NCBI RefSeq assembly: GCF_000165425.1
Contig: NW_001799533.1
Span: 296,463-360,462 of the forward strand
Direction: 5' to 3'
Origin: Paramecium tetraurelia
Taxonomy: Eukaryota > Ciliophora > Oligohymenophorea > Peniculida > Parameciidae
Length of the DNA stretch: 64,000 nucleotides
Part shown: one piece after another, positions 12,001 through 25,127 of the stretch
Numbering within the stretch: position 1 is the stretch's first letter
How the letters are laid out: every line of letters starts with the position of its first letter
Program-made: the position numbers and the translations under genes
Notes under the pieces: generated by a model
The model's input: the letters and a program-made list of their open reading frames with translations, nothing else
What the model was told of the DNA's origin: nothing
The model's database searches: none

Positions 12001-15000
12001 CCATTATCCAACGATTATTTGATTGCAGAGGGTGTTCAATAAAGAGAAATTCTAACTAAAAGAAACATTCTGCAATTCAATTTTAAGTTATTCTAAAATG
12101 GATTCTCTAAGTCCAAGAGGAAATGGTCCAAAAAATGTAATAATAGCACTTGATAATATGCAATCACCCTGCAAAAATTGTTTATTTTATTTGTATTGAT
12201 TAGCCTTATGTCTCCAACTATCCTTCTCTTGTATCAATCCACTGATTAATTTCTCGGCTCTCTCCAGTTATACTTAACACTTATTAACATCCTCTTATAA
12301 TTAGTCTTTCTCTAATTTAGCTTGATTGTAATCGTTTTGGAGTAAATTTAAAAATCTTAAGATCTCCTTCAAAGCATCTATCTTTTCCTTTAATGCTAAT
12401 TCAGTTACTTACAATTATTAAATAGCATTTTTTAATAGAACTTATTTGGGATCAACAATCAAATAGGCTTCGAATGTATCAACCACAGCCTTAATCCATA
12501 AACTCAAATTTCCTGCAGCCTTGGAAGCATTAAATACCTTATCATCAAATTGAAGTCCCTTTATCTTCTGAATTCTAGCTGGAGTGATGGCTTTTATTTA
12601 TTCCTCCTTGAAATCTCTGACTCTCTTAATCAATTTATCATTAAGTAAATTCTTTTTGGCATGTTCCCAAAAGTCTTAGATCTTTTCTTAAGAACCAGGT
12701 TCCTTCTATTTCCACTTTACCTATTCATCAAATATGTAACACATTCCTTCCATGACTAATGAGACAGCTAAAGGTGGTTTCTAAAAGGATTTCAATTAAA
12801 TCATATCTTCATTTGTGATTTTCTCCAAAGCTGATGTAGCTGCTGCTAGTATTGGCAACACCTTGTCTAATTCATCTTGACATTCCTGTTTTAATTGATC
12901 AGCTTTCAATTTTTCTTAAGTGCATTCATATTCTTCCTATTCACATTATTGTTTCTTTAGGTCTGCCTCTTTTTGTTTTTTCTATAAATTTATTAGTAAA
13001 TGAGAATTTTCAAGAGTCAATTTATGTAATTTTGGATGAAGCTCTTGCAAAGTTGCTTTCATCAATGTAACATCTGATTCAGTTTGTAAGATCTTATCCA
13101 CTCCATGTGTATATCTTTAAATAAATTTGTCAGTTTCTTTCTATTTTTAAGAATATAAGACTTTATATTGCTTCAAGAATTCCAAGAAGTATGGCTAATA
13201 GATTTGAAGGTAATGTTACTGGTTTTTCATTTGCTTACAATATTGTTGACTTTCCTTCTTTATTATGCTAAATACATTTAAGACATCTATGTCATATTAT
13301 TATTAGGTTTCTATTAATGCTTCTTATGGCCATTCAGCAAACCAATCAATAGTTGTGTTATTTATTAAAGTTGGAAATAATCGAATGCGATTTCTAAACT
13401 ATTCACCGTTTGGATTGATACTTAAAATAAAATGCAAATTTTGATGGGTCTATTTAACAAATTGAGGATAGTTCATATGGTATTCATTTAAATCTTCAAT
13501 CAATTTCATTTTGTCTTCAGCTGTATATAGATTTTGCATTTCACCAAAATTAATTAGATTACAAATTTGTTCTAAATTAAAATCATTGATTTGATTGCAA
13601 TTAGCATAAATTATTGTATTTCTCAATTCCATTCCTGCCTATCTTAGAATAGATTGCAATTCATCTTTATCATTAGTGTAATTATACATCTCTTTACCAT
13701 CCATTATATACGAACTCAAATTCGCCAGGGATTATCTGCCACTACCAGTCAATCCAATTAAAAGCATATTTCCAAATTCTAATCCTCTGATAATTCTGAC
13801 AATGTGATTGATGGCATATTCAAATAACACTATGTTATTTTCCTAAATAATCTTTTAAAATTCATCTAGTTTAGAATTCAAATATTCTCTCAAAACTTTT
13901 TGTTCAACACATGTATAAATCTTTGAATAACTCTGGTTTTCAATTGTAGTAGGGATTATGTTGGTATAATATAATTGCTTAAACTCATAATTCTTTTTCA
14001 TGTTTTATGAGATAAGATCTAATAAAATTTGATTGAATTTTTCACTCTCAATCATCCTATCTGAGAATACTCTCTGACATTCATTCTGCCATAGATTAAC
14101 CAAATCTCTATCTCTCTATATTGTCCTAATATCTCCCAAATATATCCCTTTAAATACCTTCCATACATCTCTTAAATTAAAAATGTAATGGCATTTGGAA
14201 GGTGTTGCTAAATACTCTTACTTAACAATATTAAATAATTATATTGTACTATTAACAATTATATTACTCATTTTTATTATGGCATTATTCACTAATTGTT
14301 TTTAACCCCATTGATTCAATATCCATTAATTTAAAGCATTAAATATTTTTATTAATGATTCATGAGAATACTGTGGAACATAAAGTAACATGAAATGTCT
14401 CATAAATCTTTGGTTGACTTACTTTTAAGTGGCACAAATATACATTGTATCTTCTAGATGTTTGAATTCTTTAGTCTCAATATCATACCATCCATTAGTA
14501 TCAATATGTTATCGGATCAATTCATTTGGCTATTCATTCATAGATAAATCATCTATAAAAACCGAGCAAACTGCCTTATTTTCTTCAGGACCATAATGCC
14601 CTTTACATCGTCTCTAACTAACCTTATTTTCAATCAATTATTATATGTAATTGATCTAAGTTTGTCCACTAAATGTCAATTATAATTAAGCATGGTTCTA
14701 AAAGAGTTGCCTTGTCTATTAAATTTAAATTGTCTTGCCAGATCCAGTTTATCCAATCAAAATTAAATTGATTTTTTATGAAAGATTTTAAGTAATCCAA
14801 AATTGAGTTTTTATTGTGTCAATGCATTTAATATAAAGACTATCGAAGGATTTTGTCTAATTAATTTATGATTATTGAGGGTCAACATTCCAAAAAAGCC
14901 AACAATTTTTATTGACATCAAAATAGAAATCGTACAAATTAGGTTTATTTACAGGTTCCATAAATCTTAAATGCAATGCTTGCGGCTCATATTAATATTT

Positions 15001-18000
15001 GTTTTTAATTGAGAATTATTAAATTACATCATTCGAAGCTGTAATTAATTTCATTATCATAACATTTAAACTTTTTCTTTGATTTTCATCGCATATTCCT
15101 CCAATGACCCATAAAATACAAAATAACAACACATTTATTTGTTGATCCTCATTCTTGTAATTGAAAGTTCTCATCATATTTAAAGATTATTACACTAATT
15201 GGGCATCTGTACATGGCACATAAAACTTACCTTACAAAAATCCTAATGTACAATCAAACAACCATAATGCTTTCTTTTAAAAAGTGTCATTAAAATTTTA
15301 ATTGTCCAAAATTACTTTCCATTACAATTACTCCATAAATAGCATTCCACATCTAGTAACAGTTGCTGGAGATGCTTACTATAAATCAGAAGTCTCGAAA
15401 ATGATCTATGTTCTTTCAAACAATCTAATGATTTCTCCAGATGATAAACACAATTTTTTATTGTCATCCAAAACTGTATTCAAATTCTCTACCCATTGTG
15501 TATCAACCGGCCCGTCAAATACTATGAGTTAATTAATCTACTATCTAAATATGATGGGTATAACCCCGTCATAAAATTACTTAGTGTTTCTATCCAATTT
15601 TCCAAATAATTAGTCTATTTATAGAGCCTTAGGATTTATCTTATGGACAACGTAATTTTGTTTATATGCTAATGCATTTATCAACTTTGATTTTCCACTC
15701 ATTGTTTCTCCAATAATCATAATTCCATGCCTAACATCCATCAATTATTCCATCTAAATACACTTCTTAATAAAAACTGGGTTTGCTTCAAGTTTTAAAC
15801 TTTAGCAAACGTCGGAAAATCCTTAGGTTTCATATTACTATTCAATATTGCTATTAGGGAATAAATCTTAAATAATTGAGTTGAATAGCTAAACATCCTT
15901 ATTTATTAATTTTCCTAAGTTTACGTTGATTAATGCTTAAATGCATTTAACTTCTTCATCTTCATTATCAATTTGCGAAATAGTCAATAAGACAGACTTC
16001 AAAGCCCTCATCCCGAAATCGTAATGATCTTAAGTTGATAATTATTCTTATGATAATTGTAATGCTATAATTATCTTATTTGAAAAATAATTAGCTTATT
16101 AAAATCCTATCGAATATAAAAAGATTTCAGTGATCAATTAATAATCTGGTTAGATCATTGCACATGGTCTAAAGAGTATTTTGAGATTGTCTGGCAACTC
16201 ATATCTGCCTACATATCCTGGATTCATGGTGATATTGATTTAGCATGATTTATTTAAAAAGTATTCATCAGTCTCAAAATATATCATTTTTTTCTATTCT
16301 TTTATACCTTATTATATTAGAATGATTTATTGAGCAACAACTGATAACACTTCTAAATCAATTCTATTGAATTCATCAAAACAACACCAAGCTCCACAAC
16401 ATATCAAGCCTTTAAAGAATTTGCTCATGGATATAACATTTAAGCCTTCTGAGCAATTAAAGACTATACATTGAATTCCTAAGCATTTTGCTAAATCTTT
16501 GACTGTCTCTGTTTTACCAGTTCCTGCAGGACCTTCAGGGGCACCTCCATAATTGTTTTAAAATGCCATAATGAGAGTCCTATAACATCTATCAGTCAAA
16601 GGTGTAATTACTAGTCTCTATGTTAAACCATAATATTCAAATCCATATTGAATGTTGCATGACAACAATGAAACTCTGAGAATCTTTTCATCATAGTACC
16701 TCAAATTGATTAACCAATTAAAATCAGTCTCTTTTAAGGATTCAATTTTGCATAAATTTTCAGTTTATGTTCTATTATGGACTAAAAGTAAGATTATTTA
16801 ACTAATTTATATTCTCTAATAAATATTAAGATTTTTCTGTTGTAATATTTAAACTAGATTTTTAATTTGTTGCTTAATTTGATGCAATACATTTTCTAAA
16901 GATATTTAGGAAATTAAAGCTTATTCAATTGATGAAGTCCATTTAACTTATGTCATTGTTTGTACACATTATGATGGCCATTTCAAATACCACTATTTAT
17001 CAGTATCTTATGCACACTCTTTCATTGTTCTCTTCATAGTCTCTACAATAATTTGATCAGCCTCCTGCAGCCATTTTTCAACATTGCCTTGCTTATCATT
17101 TTCAATCACATTGCAAAATTTGTATAAAGAAATGATGTCTTTTTCTGGAGAGATGATATTCAAAATGTTTTCATTATTCTCATCGAATTGCAATTCATAA
17201 ATTCCTTCATAACACTTTTGAATATGTCTATTAATAAGTAAAGGTTCTTTAGTCTAAGCTAAGATTTCAAGGAGTCCATCATCAGACAAAAAAAAGAATC
17301 GAGGGAACACCTTTCTTTTCTACTCTAAGTAATTACTAAGTCCTTTCAAAATATAATCTAATAAGTCGTTGCAATGTTTGCTTTCTTATTTATATCTTTC
17401 ATTTTCAATATTTTCCCATACCAAGGGATCCTTCAAAAAGTTTTCAGTAATCTACCTCCAAAATCTATCTATAAAATCAAATTTGTTTTTTTCTTACGGC
17501 AATTTTTTCCTTATGTCTTCTGATTAGAATATAGGCTAAAGGTAGATGTATCCTCTCTAAGTGGTTCTCCAATTCTCCAAGGTGTCTTAGATTAGAATGA
17601 TCTTCTTCTCAACTCCTATTGCTTTTTCCATTACAACATACGGACTTTATTTCAATAAGAGAATAGTATTCAATTATTCATCCAACAATATTTAGGCTTC
17701 ATCAATTTTCATAATATTGGTGTTTCTAACGAATTCAATTTTGATTTCCTTACACTTATCAACAACTGCATTCAATCTTTTCTCAATATCATATGTATAA
17801 GTGGCTTTCTTAGATATGTCTTCTATTTAAATCTTAAATTGCAAATAGTTATGCTCCAATAATTGAATGAGTGTAATATCATCTCCAACATATCCACAAA
17901 CAGAATAGATTTCATCCCAAATCTTTGGCTTCTTTTGTATGGCTTCACAATTCAAAAATTCAATAAGCCACATGACTTCCTTAAATTTGTCCAAATCCTT

Positions 18001-20984
18001 CTTCAAATCAGTCAATAACCTCAAAGCTTTATCATTTGATTAATCCTAAAAGAACTTTAATAACACAAGAGTCTCTTTCTAATAATATTATATCATTTTC
18101 CTTTCCACTTGAGAGTACTGAAGTTTCATGAATTAACCCTAATACCATTCTTACTTATCTATATCAAATTCTATGGCTAAATCCCAAATCTTATAGAAGG
18201 GCTCAAAATCCTATTTGATCTTGATCAAGTCATCATAATCGCTAAGAGGTTGTTTGAATAAACTCTCTCGATCATTGAATGATCTTACCTTATCTTAATA
18301 ATTGTTTATTTTCTCTTTTAATCCCATAACAATTTATGCATAAGTTTTCACCTAAGAATAATCTTCATAAAATTTTATCTCTTCAACTTAATTCTCCAAC
18401 ACTAACAATTCTCTAATGAACAACTCCTTCTCTTAATCCAATTTCTCCGTGAATTTTGTCTCTTTCAAATGGACATTCCTTTATCCTTCAACTAAGGCTA
18501 TTCTTATCTCTGCTGGCCATTGTTTCAAAAACCACAGATTTTCAATTTCTTTATTATCAAATTAATATTAGTATTAATGCAACAAGTCCAATGTTTAGAA
18601 TAACATATTAACCTCATTTGCCAATTTAGCTAGATTCACTTCAGTTTCAGCAATGAAATTCTTTAATTAAACCATCTCATGCTCTTCTTTTGGTTCTTCC
18701 AATATTCTTTCACACATATCCTAATATAATTTACCAATTCTCTAAATATTGTCTGTTAAGACTTCACTTAATCTATTCAAAATTGCATTTATAATTTCTT
18801 GAGACTTTTGAATCAAAGTTAGTTTGGCTAATTTTGTTTTCACTTAAAAAAATGAAAAATTCTTTTCATCTATACACAACCTTTCTATAGTAAATATAGT
18901 TTGTAAGTAATAAATCAACTTCTCTTTTATTTTATCCAACTCTATGTATGTAATCGCAGGCTTCTCCTTTGAATCCCCAAATAATCTTTTCATCAAATGG
19001 CTTTGACTCTTAGTATAGAGATATGAGAATTCGTTGAACTGATCCAGGATTAAGTTTTTTTATTTCAAGGCATTATCGATGAATGTTACAATCTATTCTA
19101 TTGCTTTATCAAAGTGATGAGAAATTTACTCCATCTCAACAGACTATGCTTACCCAATATCTATTAAAGGCATAATATCATTTTCAACCTTCTTAACCTA
19201 TGAGACAGTCTCTTTTATTAACTAAATAGGATTGACCAATGTCTATATTATTTACTATCTGGTTGGTTCAAAGATCATGTATCTATCTTCTCCAAATGTT
19301 GATTGCTTATGCAATACTGTTTTCTTACGAACTATTTACTATATAACAATATTGATTTATAGGAATGGTTCTTTACTTAGATGCTCAGAATCATCAGTAA
19401 AGGATTTTATGTGATTTATCCACTTAATTACATTCATTTCTACTAAATTTTTCATGTTTAGATAACTGAACTATTAGTCTATTCTTTTTAGGAGTAAACA
19501 AAGTTATGACCTTTGATAACCTACATCATCAGTTTAATAAAAATTAAATTATGTTCTTAGACTATCTTAAACATCTTAGATAACTTGAGTTCTCCAATTA
19601 TTAAACATAGTTAATTTGAGTACATTATACATCTATTGATTATATGCCTCCAAATTTGATAAAACGAATGGAAGTTGTCCATAAGGATAGGTTGTTGGCA
19701 GCAATTCAAATGATGATTCTTTTATAGTTTGAATTTTTACAAAAGTTTATAGTATCTATTTATTATTTAAAATTGGAGATTATGAAATCTATTATTTAAC
19801 TTACTGGAAATCCTTTTTTAAACTTTTCAACTTTGGAAACCTTTATAAAATGCCATTCATATTTCTCATTTTAATTCTATTTGTTATGAAATCCGTAATG
19901 AAATCACTCTAGTTCATTCTCTATAGAGTAAGGAATTTCTTCATAAATAATTTATATTCATATTCAATTTGATCAAACTCTACATTCTATTGTTTATTCA
20001 ATTTTAACTTCTTCTTAATGTTTATCTTAGTTTAGACAGGCAAAGTAGTAATGAGCTAATCAGGTATGCTATTGACATATTTAAAGAATCGCAGTTCCTC
20101 TTCTGCCTATTTCTATAGTACTCTGCATTATTGAAGTCTCATATTGAATTCTGCCTCATTTTCAGTTTTCAACATCAAGGATAATCGACTCACATACTTG
20201 ATTTGATCATTCTTCAAGATTTTAACCACGAATTTCTGCTGCTTCTAATCAAAATCTTAAATTTAGACTTCTGTCCAAACATATCCATTTCCCTCATAGA
20301 ATGGGCATTTCGCATGATAAGATCTATCATTCTTGAATTATTGTATGATGTCTGATGGAGTTTGGGGATCATCCCAAGTTAAGTAATTTTTTAAAGTTTT
20401 ATTAGTATTAAGACCTTGCAATTCAAAATTCATTTCTTCATCATTTGCTTTTTCATGAAATGACATATTTTTCCTATTTGACAAACGACTAAAATTCTCT
20501 TATATTTTTACAGGATTTCTAGCCGGCTTAGGTAAATTAGTTTTCAAGTTTTTCTTGCATAAATCATTCATCCATTAAAAATTTGAATCATCCCTTATAG
20601 TGATTATCATGGAATGCTAACCTCTATTCCTAGAATTTGATCTTGCTTATCGTGTAACTGGTTTCGTGATAATTCTTTATTAATTTCTAAAGGTTACTTC
20701 TATTGAAAAATCTCTCTGGTTGGCTCTAACTTTTATTTTATTGCCTAATAACTGATTTATTGATCCTAAAAAGATTAATTTACAGCTTCCTTGTTTTTTT
20801 CATTTATAATATTATTAACAAGCTCACTAAAATTTAAAATAGTTGCGTACCGGGAATCATGAAAATGCTATTGAGTTAGTAATAGTTCATCAACTAAAAG
20901 TTGCTCTTTCTTGGCCTAAGAGAAATTGATCTTAGGGAGTTGAGCCTTGAATATTGGAGCGATTGTCATTCTCTTTTGACTCAT
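9091..20984 (-). CDS. DNAH: Axonemal dynein heavy chain, single-headed inner-arm type
   Basis: A single 32-nt intron near the 5' end (about 20801-20832) leaves exactly 3,954 codons between ATG 20984 and TGA 9093-9091. AAA1 has the Walker A motif GPAGTGKTE (K near residue 1,480; bases 16510-16533), preceded by [12 protein letters not shown] and followed by [12 protein letters not shown]2 has [11 protein letters not shown]3 GQTGSGKT and AAA4 GLTGSGRQS. The C-terminus ends with [13 protein letters not shown], the usual dynein tail motif. The N-terminal tail (~1,150 residues before the linker) and total length (~3,950) fit the short single-headed inner-arm chains of the DNAH1/3/6/7/12 kind rather than outer-arm or cytoplasmic chains. 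It should drive ciliary bending as an ATP-powered microtubule motor. Exact paralogue not assigned. Not every codon was checked by eye; frame length supports the model. Confidence 0.93.
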
Positions 20985-21206
20985 TCCTATATTAATTAAA
21001 ATATATATATAAATTATATGGCAATTATTTTTGAAATAAATATTAATTTCCCTTTGATTATTTCGAAGATATTCAAACAAAAAAATTAATCTTATAGACT
21101 AACACTTTATTTTTCTATTTATCAATATTAATTTTTAAACTCTCATTAATTAATATATTTAATGTCCTAATAAAAATAAATAGTTTTCAATTATAATAAT
21201 GAAGAA

Positions 21207-23246
21207 ATGTAAGAGTTAAATTAAGAGGTGGGTGTTTAATGTTGTTGTATGATTCAGATTATGAGATTGATAAATTTAACTAAAAATCTTCAGGGAGAGA
21301 CAAATTCAATTATAAAAACAACTCCTAAAATTCAATCTGTTCAACAATAGAATAATCACAATATTAAAAAAAATGATAATATTATATAATTAATCTAATT
21401 TCATAATGTAAAAAAGAACCATTTTGAAGAAGATGAAAATATTTAAGAAGATTGCCTATTCAAGGAGATAAGTAACTATTCTGAAAGCAAAAATCTTAAT
21501 AAAAATATAACGACTAACTAGTTTTCAAGAGTGGCTTGGTTTAAGTTACAATAGTCGTTATTTCATATCTCTTAAATTTTTAGTGTTGGTTCTTTGTATA
21601 TAATGATGTAATTAGGTCTCATATGAGTATAGATAGATATTTTAAAGTTACCGTTGGCATCTTTATTGTCTAATTTGTATTATTTGAGATTGTAATTTTG
21701 ATTTATTAGCAATATCCCTTTGAAAAGTCTAGAATTATTAATACCATCAATAATGGTGAGTAAATGGTTAGATAATCTCAAGCGATTAATTTAGATTCTA
21801 TTGTTTCTATGATATATACTTTATGTATTATTTTATTTTATAAAATGCTTCATTATTTAATAATTAGCATTTTGTCTCCAGTTCAAATTTTAGCACAATC
21901 CAACACTTTAACGTTGACATATGAAGTGAGTAAAAATTAGTCTTAGATTATTCTGACATTTTCAAAATAAATAAATGTGACATCAACGTAAATGGAATCA
22001 ATTACTGCAATCTACTTTCCATAACAGAATAATTACACCTACAATATACATTCATAAGATAATACTACATATTACATAAATCTAAATTTTGTTAATCAAT
22101 TCTATTATGCAAATTGTATAATCAGATTTTTAGCACCTTATTAGATTATTAATTTAAATACCAAAGAATATTTAAATAAAGATTAATAAACTGTAATCAT
22201 TTTACTAGGTCCTTATATTTATTATAGTGATTTCTAATAAAACACAGTGTATGGGTTGGCAATCTCTATTTATATTTTATTTTTTCTATCATTCTTATCA
22301 ATGATAGCTAACATAGCTTATAAATTAAAGAATAATCAAGTGAACATGTCCTTTAACATATTTATGTTTTGGCAATTGCTGGAAAATTTGCAAATTTGCG
22401 GTTTGTTTTATTATTTTAACACACAATTAACCATATAAATGAAGGATGTGTCATCCTATATACGCTATTTCAATTTTAATTTTGAGATGTTAACTATATT
22501 CAATTAATATTTGAGTGATTTCAATTACATCAATTAGACTTTTGTCTTATGGATATTTTATGTTTCATCAATTGTAATTATATTATTAATTTATTTAATC
22601 AAAAGAAAAATAAATATCCATTAATTGCTACTAAGATCAACATCCATCTGCTTATTACCGTTTTTATTATATGGATTTTTAGAAATTGAGTACATTTAGA
22701 CATCCAGTGCAATTTAAATAATTAACACAACATTTGTTATAATAAGTTATGTAATTCTCATATATTATATTTTTCAATACTTGTAAGATTTATGTTAAAC
22801 ATAGTTATTTATTGAACTGTTCTTAAGTGCTAAGTTAATTCAATGGCTTATAAACGAAGGCATTCTTTAAACGAAACTTCAATCTATTTTAGGAATTGAA
22901 AAAGGTAGTGTTTACAAGTTGTATCATCTTATTGGATTATTAATAAAACTTATCTATAACTATTTTAGTGGTAACCTAAATAATAACAGTTACATTGCTA
23001 GCCACAAAATTACCATTCAAAGCCAGAATCATAAATTTTATTGTTCTATGGAGTGAGATTTTAATGACTCTATGCTTAACGTTGATGGCTGCTATTATCT
23101 TTTTGGATTATATTAGTCTAACTTACTTGGAAGAGAATACTAGAAATATTTTAGGCTGGTCGATCATCAGTTTATTTGTTGGATCCATTTTTATTCGAAG
23201 TGCAGGTTGTTTGATAGAATTGATATTAAATATATAAAAATTATGA
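21207..23246 (+). CDS. Multi-pass membrane protein of unknown function, possibly a decaying copy
   Basis: Introns at 21596-21615 (20 nt) and 22971-22989 (19 nt) join a 667-codon frame ending at TGA 23244. After a ~120-residue polar N-terminus there is one membrane segment (VGIFIVQFVLFEIVILIY), a second near LCIILFY, a ~130-residue Asn/Gln/Tyr-rich probably extracellular region, then at least six further hydrophobic segments. No channel pore or enzyme motif was recognised. The start is uncertain: 21207 is one choice, but a different frame starting at ATG 21240 looks equally coding for ~45 codons, which suggests an N-terminal frameshift. Coding-like sequence also continues in the same frame past the stop. 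It may be a recently damaged paralogue. Confidence 0.55.
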
Positions 23247-23560
23247 CTACAAAATTTGTTGAAATTATTCTTGAAATATTTGGTCTGTCCAGTATGGTAA
23301 AATGTATGAGGCGGTGAATATAAGCATATCTTCATCAATACATACATGGTTCCAGTGATACAAAGTTTAAGAATATTCAATCAAAAGTAATTTATGTGTT
23401 CTAGCATTTTTTAGAATGAATTATTATATGGAACTTTTATATTTAAGGAAAAAACCTGGATTGAAAATTATATGAATATTCATAATAGATTGAAGGTGAA
23501 ATTGTAATTTTCTTTTAAATCTTGGATTGAATAAAAGATAAATTTAACTTTCTAATGAAA
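23247..23560 (+). pseudogene. Coding-like tail beyond the membrane-protein stop
   Basis: Directly after TGA 23244-23246 the same frame continues with good coding character (hydrophobic, then PVIQSLRIFNQ and KEKTWIENYMN) for about 100 codons. A second TGA at 23301-23303 can be removed by a possible 33-nt intron. A further stop lies near 23558, after which a similar stretch continues in another frame. This reads as the eroded last exon of the gene at 21207. It could also be an extension after a sense TGA, but nothing supports that. Confidence 0.4.
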
Positions 23561-23994
23561 ATAAACTTGCCATAGAACTCGACAATAGTAATATTCTTAT
23601 GTATCCCTTGATTTTAATCAACAAAAATTAGTATAAAATAGAGATGTGTTATAAATTTATAATTTTTGTAAAACTAAGATTTCTATTTAAACACAACAAG
23701 GTAATATAATACTCTACTCAAATACATATAGCAATTTTGCAATATATTGTAAAAATTGTGATATAATTTACACTTTAAATATTCTTTTCTAAAAATAGCA
23801 ATAAAAATTAAGTTAGACTATTTTAAACTATGTAATTCTTTAAAAATTTAGAAATATTATTGAATAATAGATGTTAACAATATATAAAAATATGAATTGT
23901 TAAATAATTTAAAAACCTTGTAAATTAATATATATCGTTGCTCATATTAATACGATTCTATGAAATATAAAATTTAATAATATAAAAAATAAAT
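23561..23994. other. AT-rich stretch without an intact gene
   Basis: About 430 bp, very AT-rich. Weak coding-like sequence runs to about 23800 on the + strand in a shifted frame, probably more of the same eroded gene. Beyond that I see nothing except the immediate upstream region of the gene at 23995. Confidence 0.4.
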
Positions 23995-24363
23995 ATGTCT
24001 GAGAAATTACCGAGACTGAGTTAGAAAAAGGCTAGGTCCTAATCGTTATATGAGAATCAAGTTGCCACTTAGAAACTTAAGGAATCACTTTACAATTTAT
24101 AGTCAAGTCGTTATGGTTAGAGGCCTTAAAAAAATCCTGTTATTGAATCAATTGTTAAGGAGGCAGATGTAGTTTTGACTAACTAGCATTTGAAAGAGAA
24201 CTTATTTAAATTAAAGGAGATGGGGTTATTAAAGAATTGTTAGCCAAAAATATTAACATAGTCGGGATTGAAGAAGAAAGATTATATATTAAATGATTAT
24301 CATAACAAAAGCACATTAAATGGATATTCAAGGAATTACGGTGGATTGTTTTATAACAGATGA
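23995..24363 (+). CDS. Small basic protein of unknown function
   Basis: An intronless frame of 122 residues from ATG 23995 to TGA 24361-24363. It is rich in Lys, Leu, Asn and Ser, without membrane segments or signal peptide. A helical central region (ESIVKEADVVLTNQHLKEN) is followed by a Tyr/Asn/Gly-rich end (YSRNYGGLFYNR). It contains many TAG/TAA glutamine codons and no internal TGA, which is unlikely by chance over this length in such AT-rich DNA. I do not recognise the family. Confidence 0.6.
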
Positions 24364-24481
24364 CTATAATTACTAAATATTTTATATCTGTTATTTAAAA
24401 TTTAATTTGGATTCGTTCCAAGTCATTCTATTTTACATATTCAAAAATAAATAACTTGCAAAAATACATAAATATATATAA

Positions 24482-24962
24482 ATGATTAATATTAAATAAA
24501 TAATATAAGCAATTAAAGGATGTATACAAATTTTAATATTAAAAGAAAATATCTAAGACTTAAGAAAGTTTAATCCTTCCCCCGAGTAAGAGTGCAGTAA
24601 TTAGAAAATGAGATTAATACATTTAGCCGCGTCATATCCTAGTATTGAAATTTTAGAATTTTTTATTGAGAAATCTTAAAATTTAGAAATCACAGATTCT
24701 GTATAAAATTAAATTTATTTCTAAGATAGGAAGAACTCCTTTGCATTATGCTGTTAATAATGGATAATTAAAAAATGTTGAATTATTGATAAAAAAAGGA
24801 GCTAAGATAGAAGCGTAAACAATAGGCGGTGATACACCTTTGATAAAATCTGCATTATTAAAAAATCATTAATGCTATCATTATTTAATTGGCGAAGGCG
24901 CAAATAAATTACATTAAAACTGTATTGGGCAAAGTGCTGAATAAATATATTAATATAATTGA
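24482..24962 (+). CDS. Short ankyrin-repeat protein
   Basis: ATG 24482 to TGA 24960-24962 with one 25-nt intron (24701-24725) gives 151 residues. Ankyrin repeats are seen from about residue 45: MRLIHLAASYPSIEILEFFI, then GRTPLHYAVNNGQLKNVELL and GDTPLIKSALLKNHQ. Such repeats are protein-binding surfaces and give no enzymatic function. The protein contains about three repeats, fewer than most free-standing ankyrin proteins. The start is chosen because the frame is open and coding-like back to it; a later methionine at the first repeat is possible. Confidence 0.75.
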
Positions 24963-25127
24963 ATAACTATAAAGAATCAATATTATACTAATAATAGTGT
25001 GGTTTTCTTAACATGTATCTATTATTATTCCATTCTTTGATTACCTTTAATTGGGTTGAGAGCAAGATGAAAATAAAATTAGAAAGATGTTTGATTAGTA
25101 TAATTAATTAATATAAATAATATTAAA

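Noticed and set aside
23244-23246. In-frame TGA as selenocysteine
   Set aside because: The surrounding protein is a membrane protein with no redox motif, a second TGA follows, and I see no selenocysteine hairpin downstream. Premature stop is simpler.
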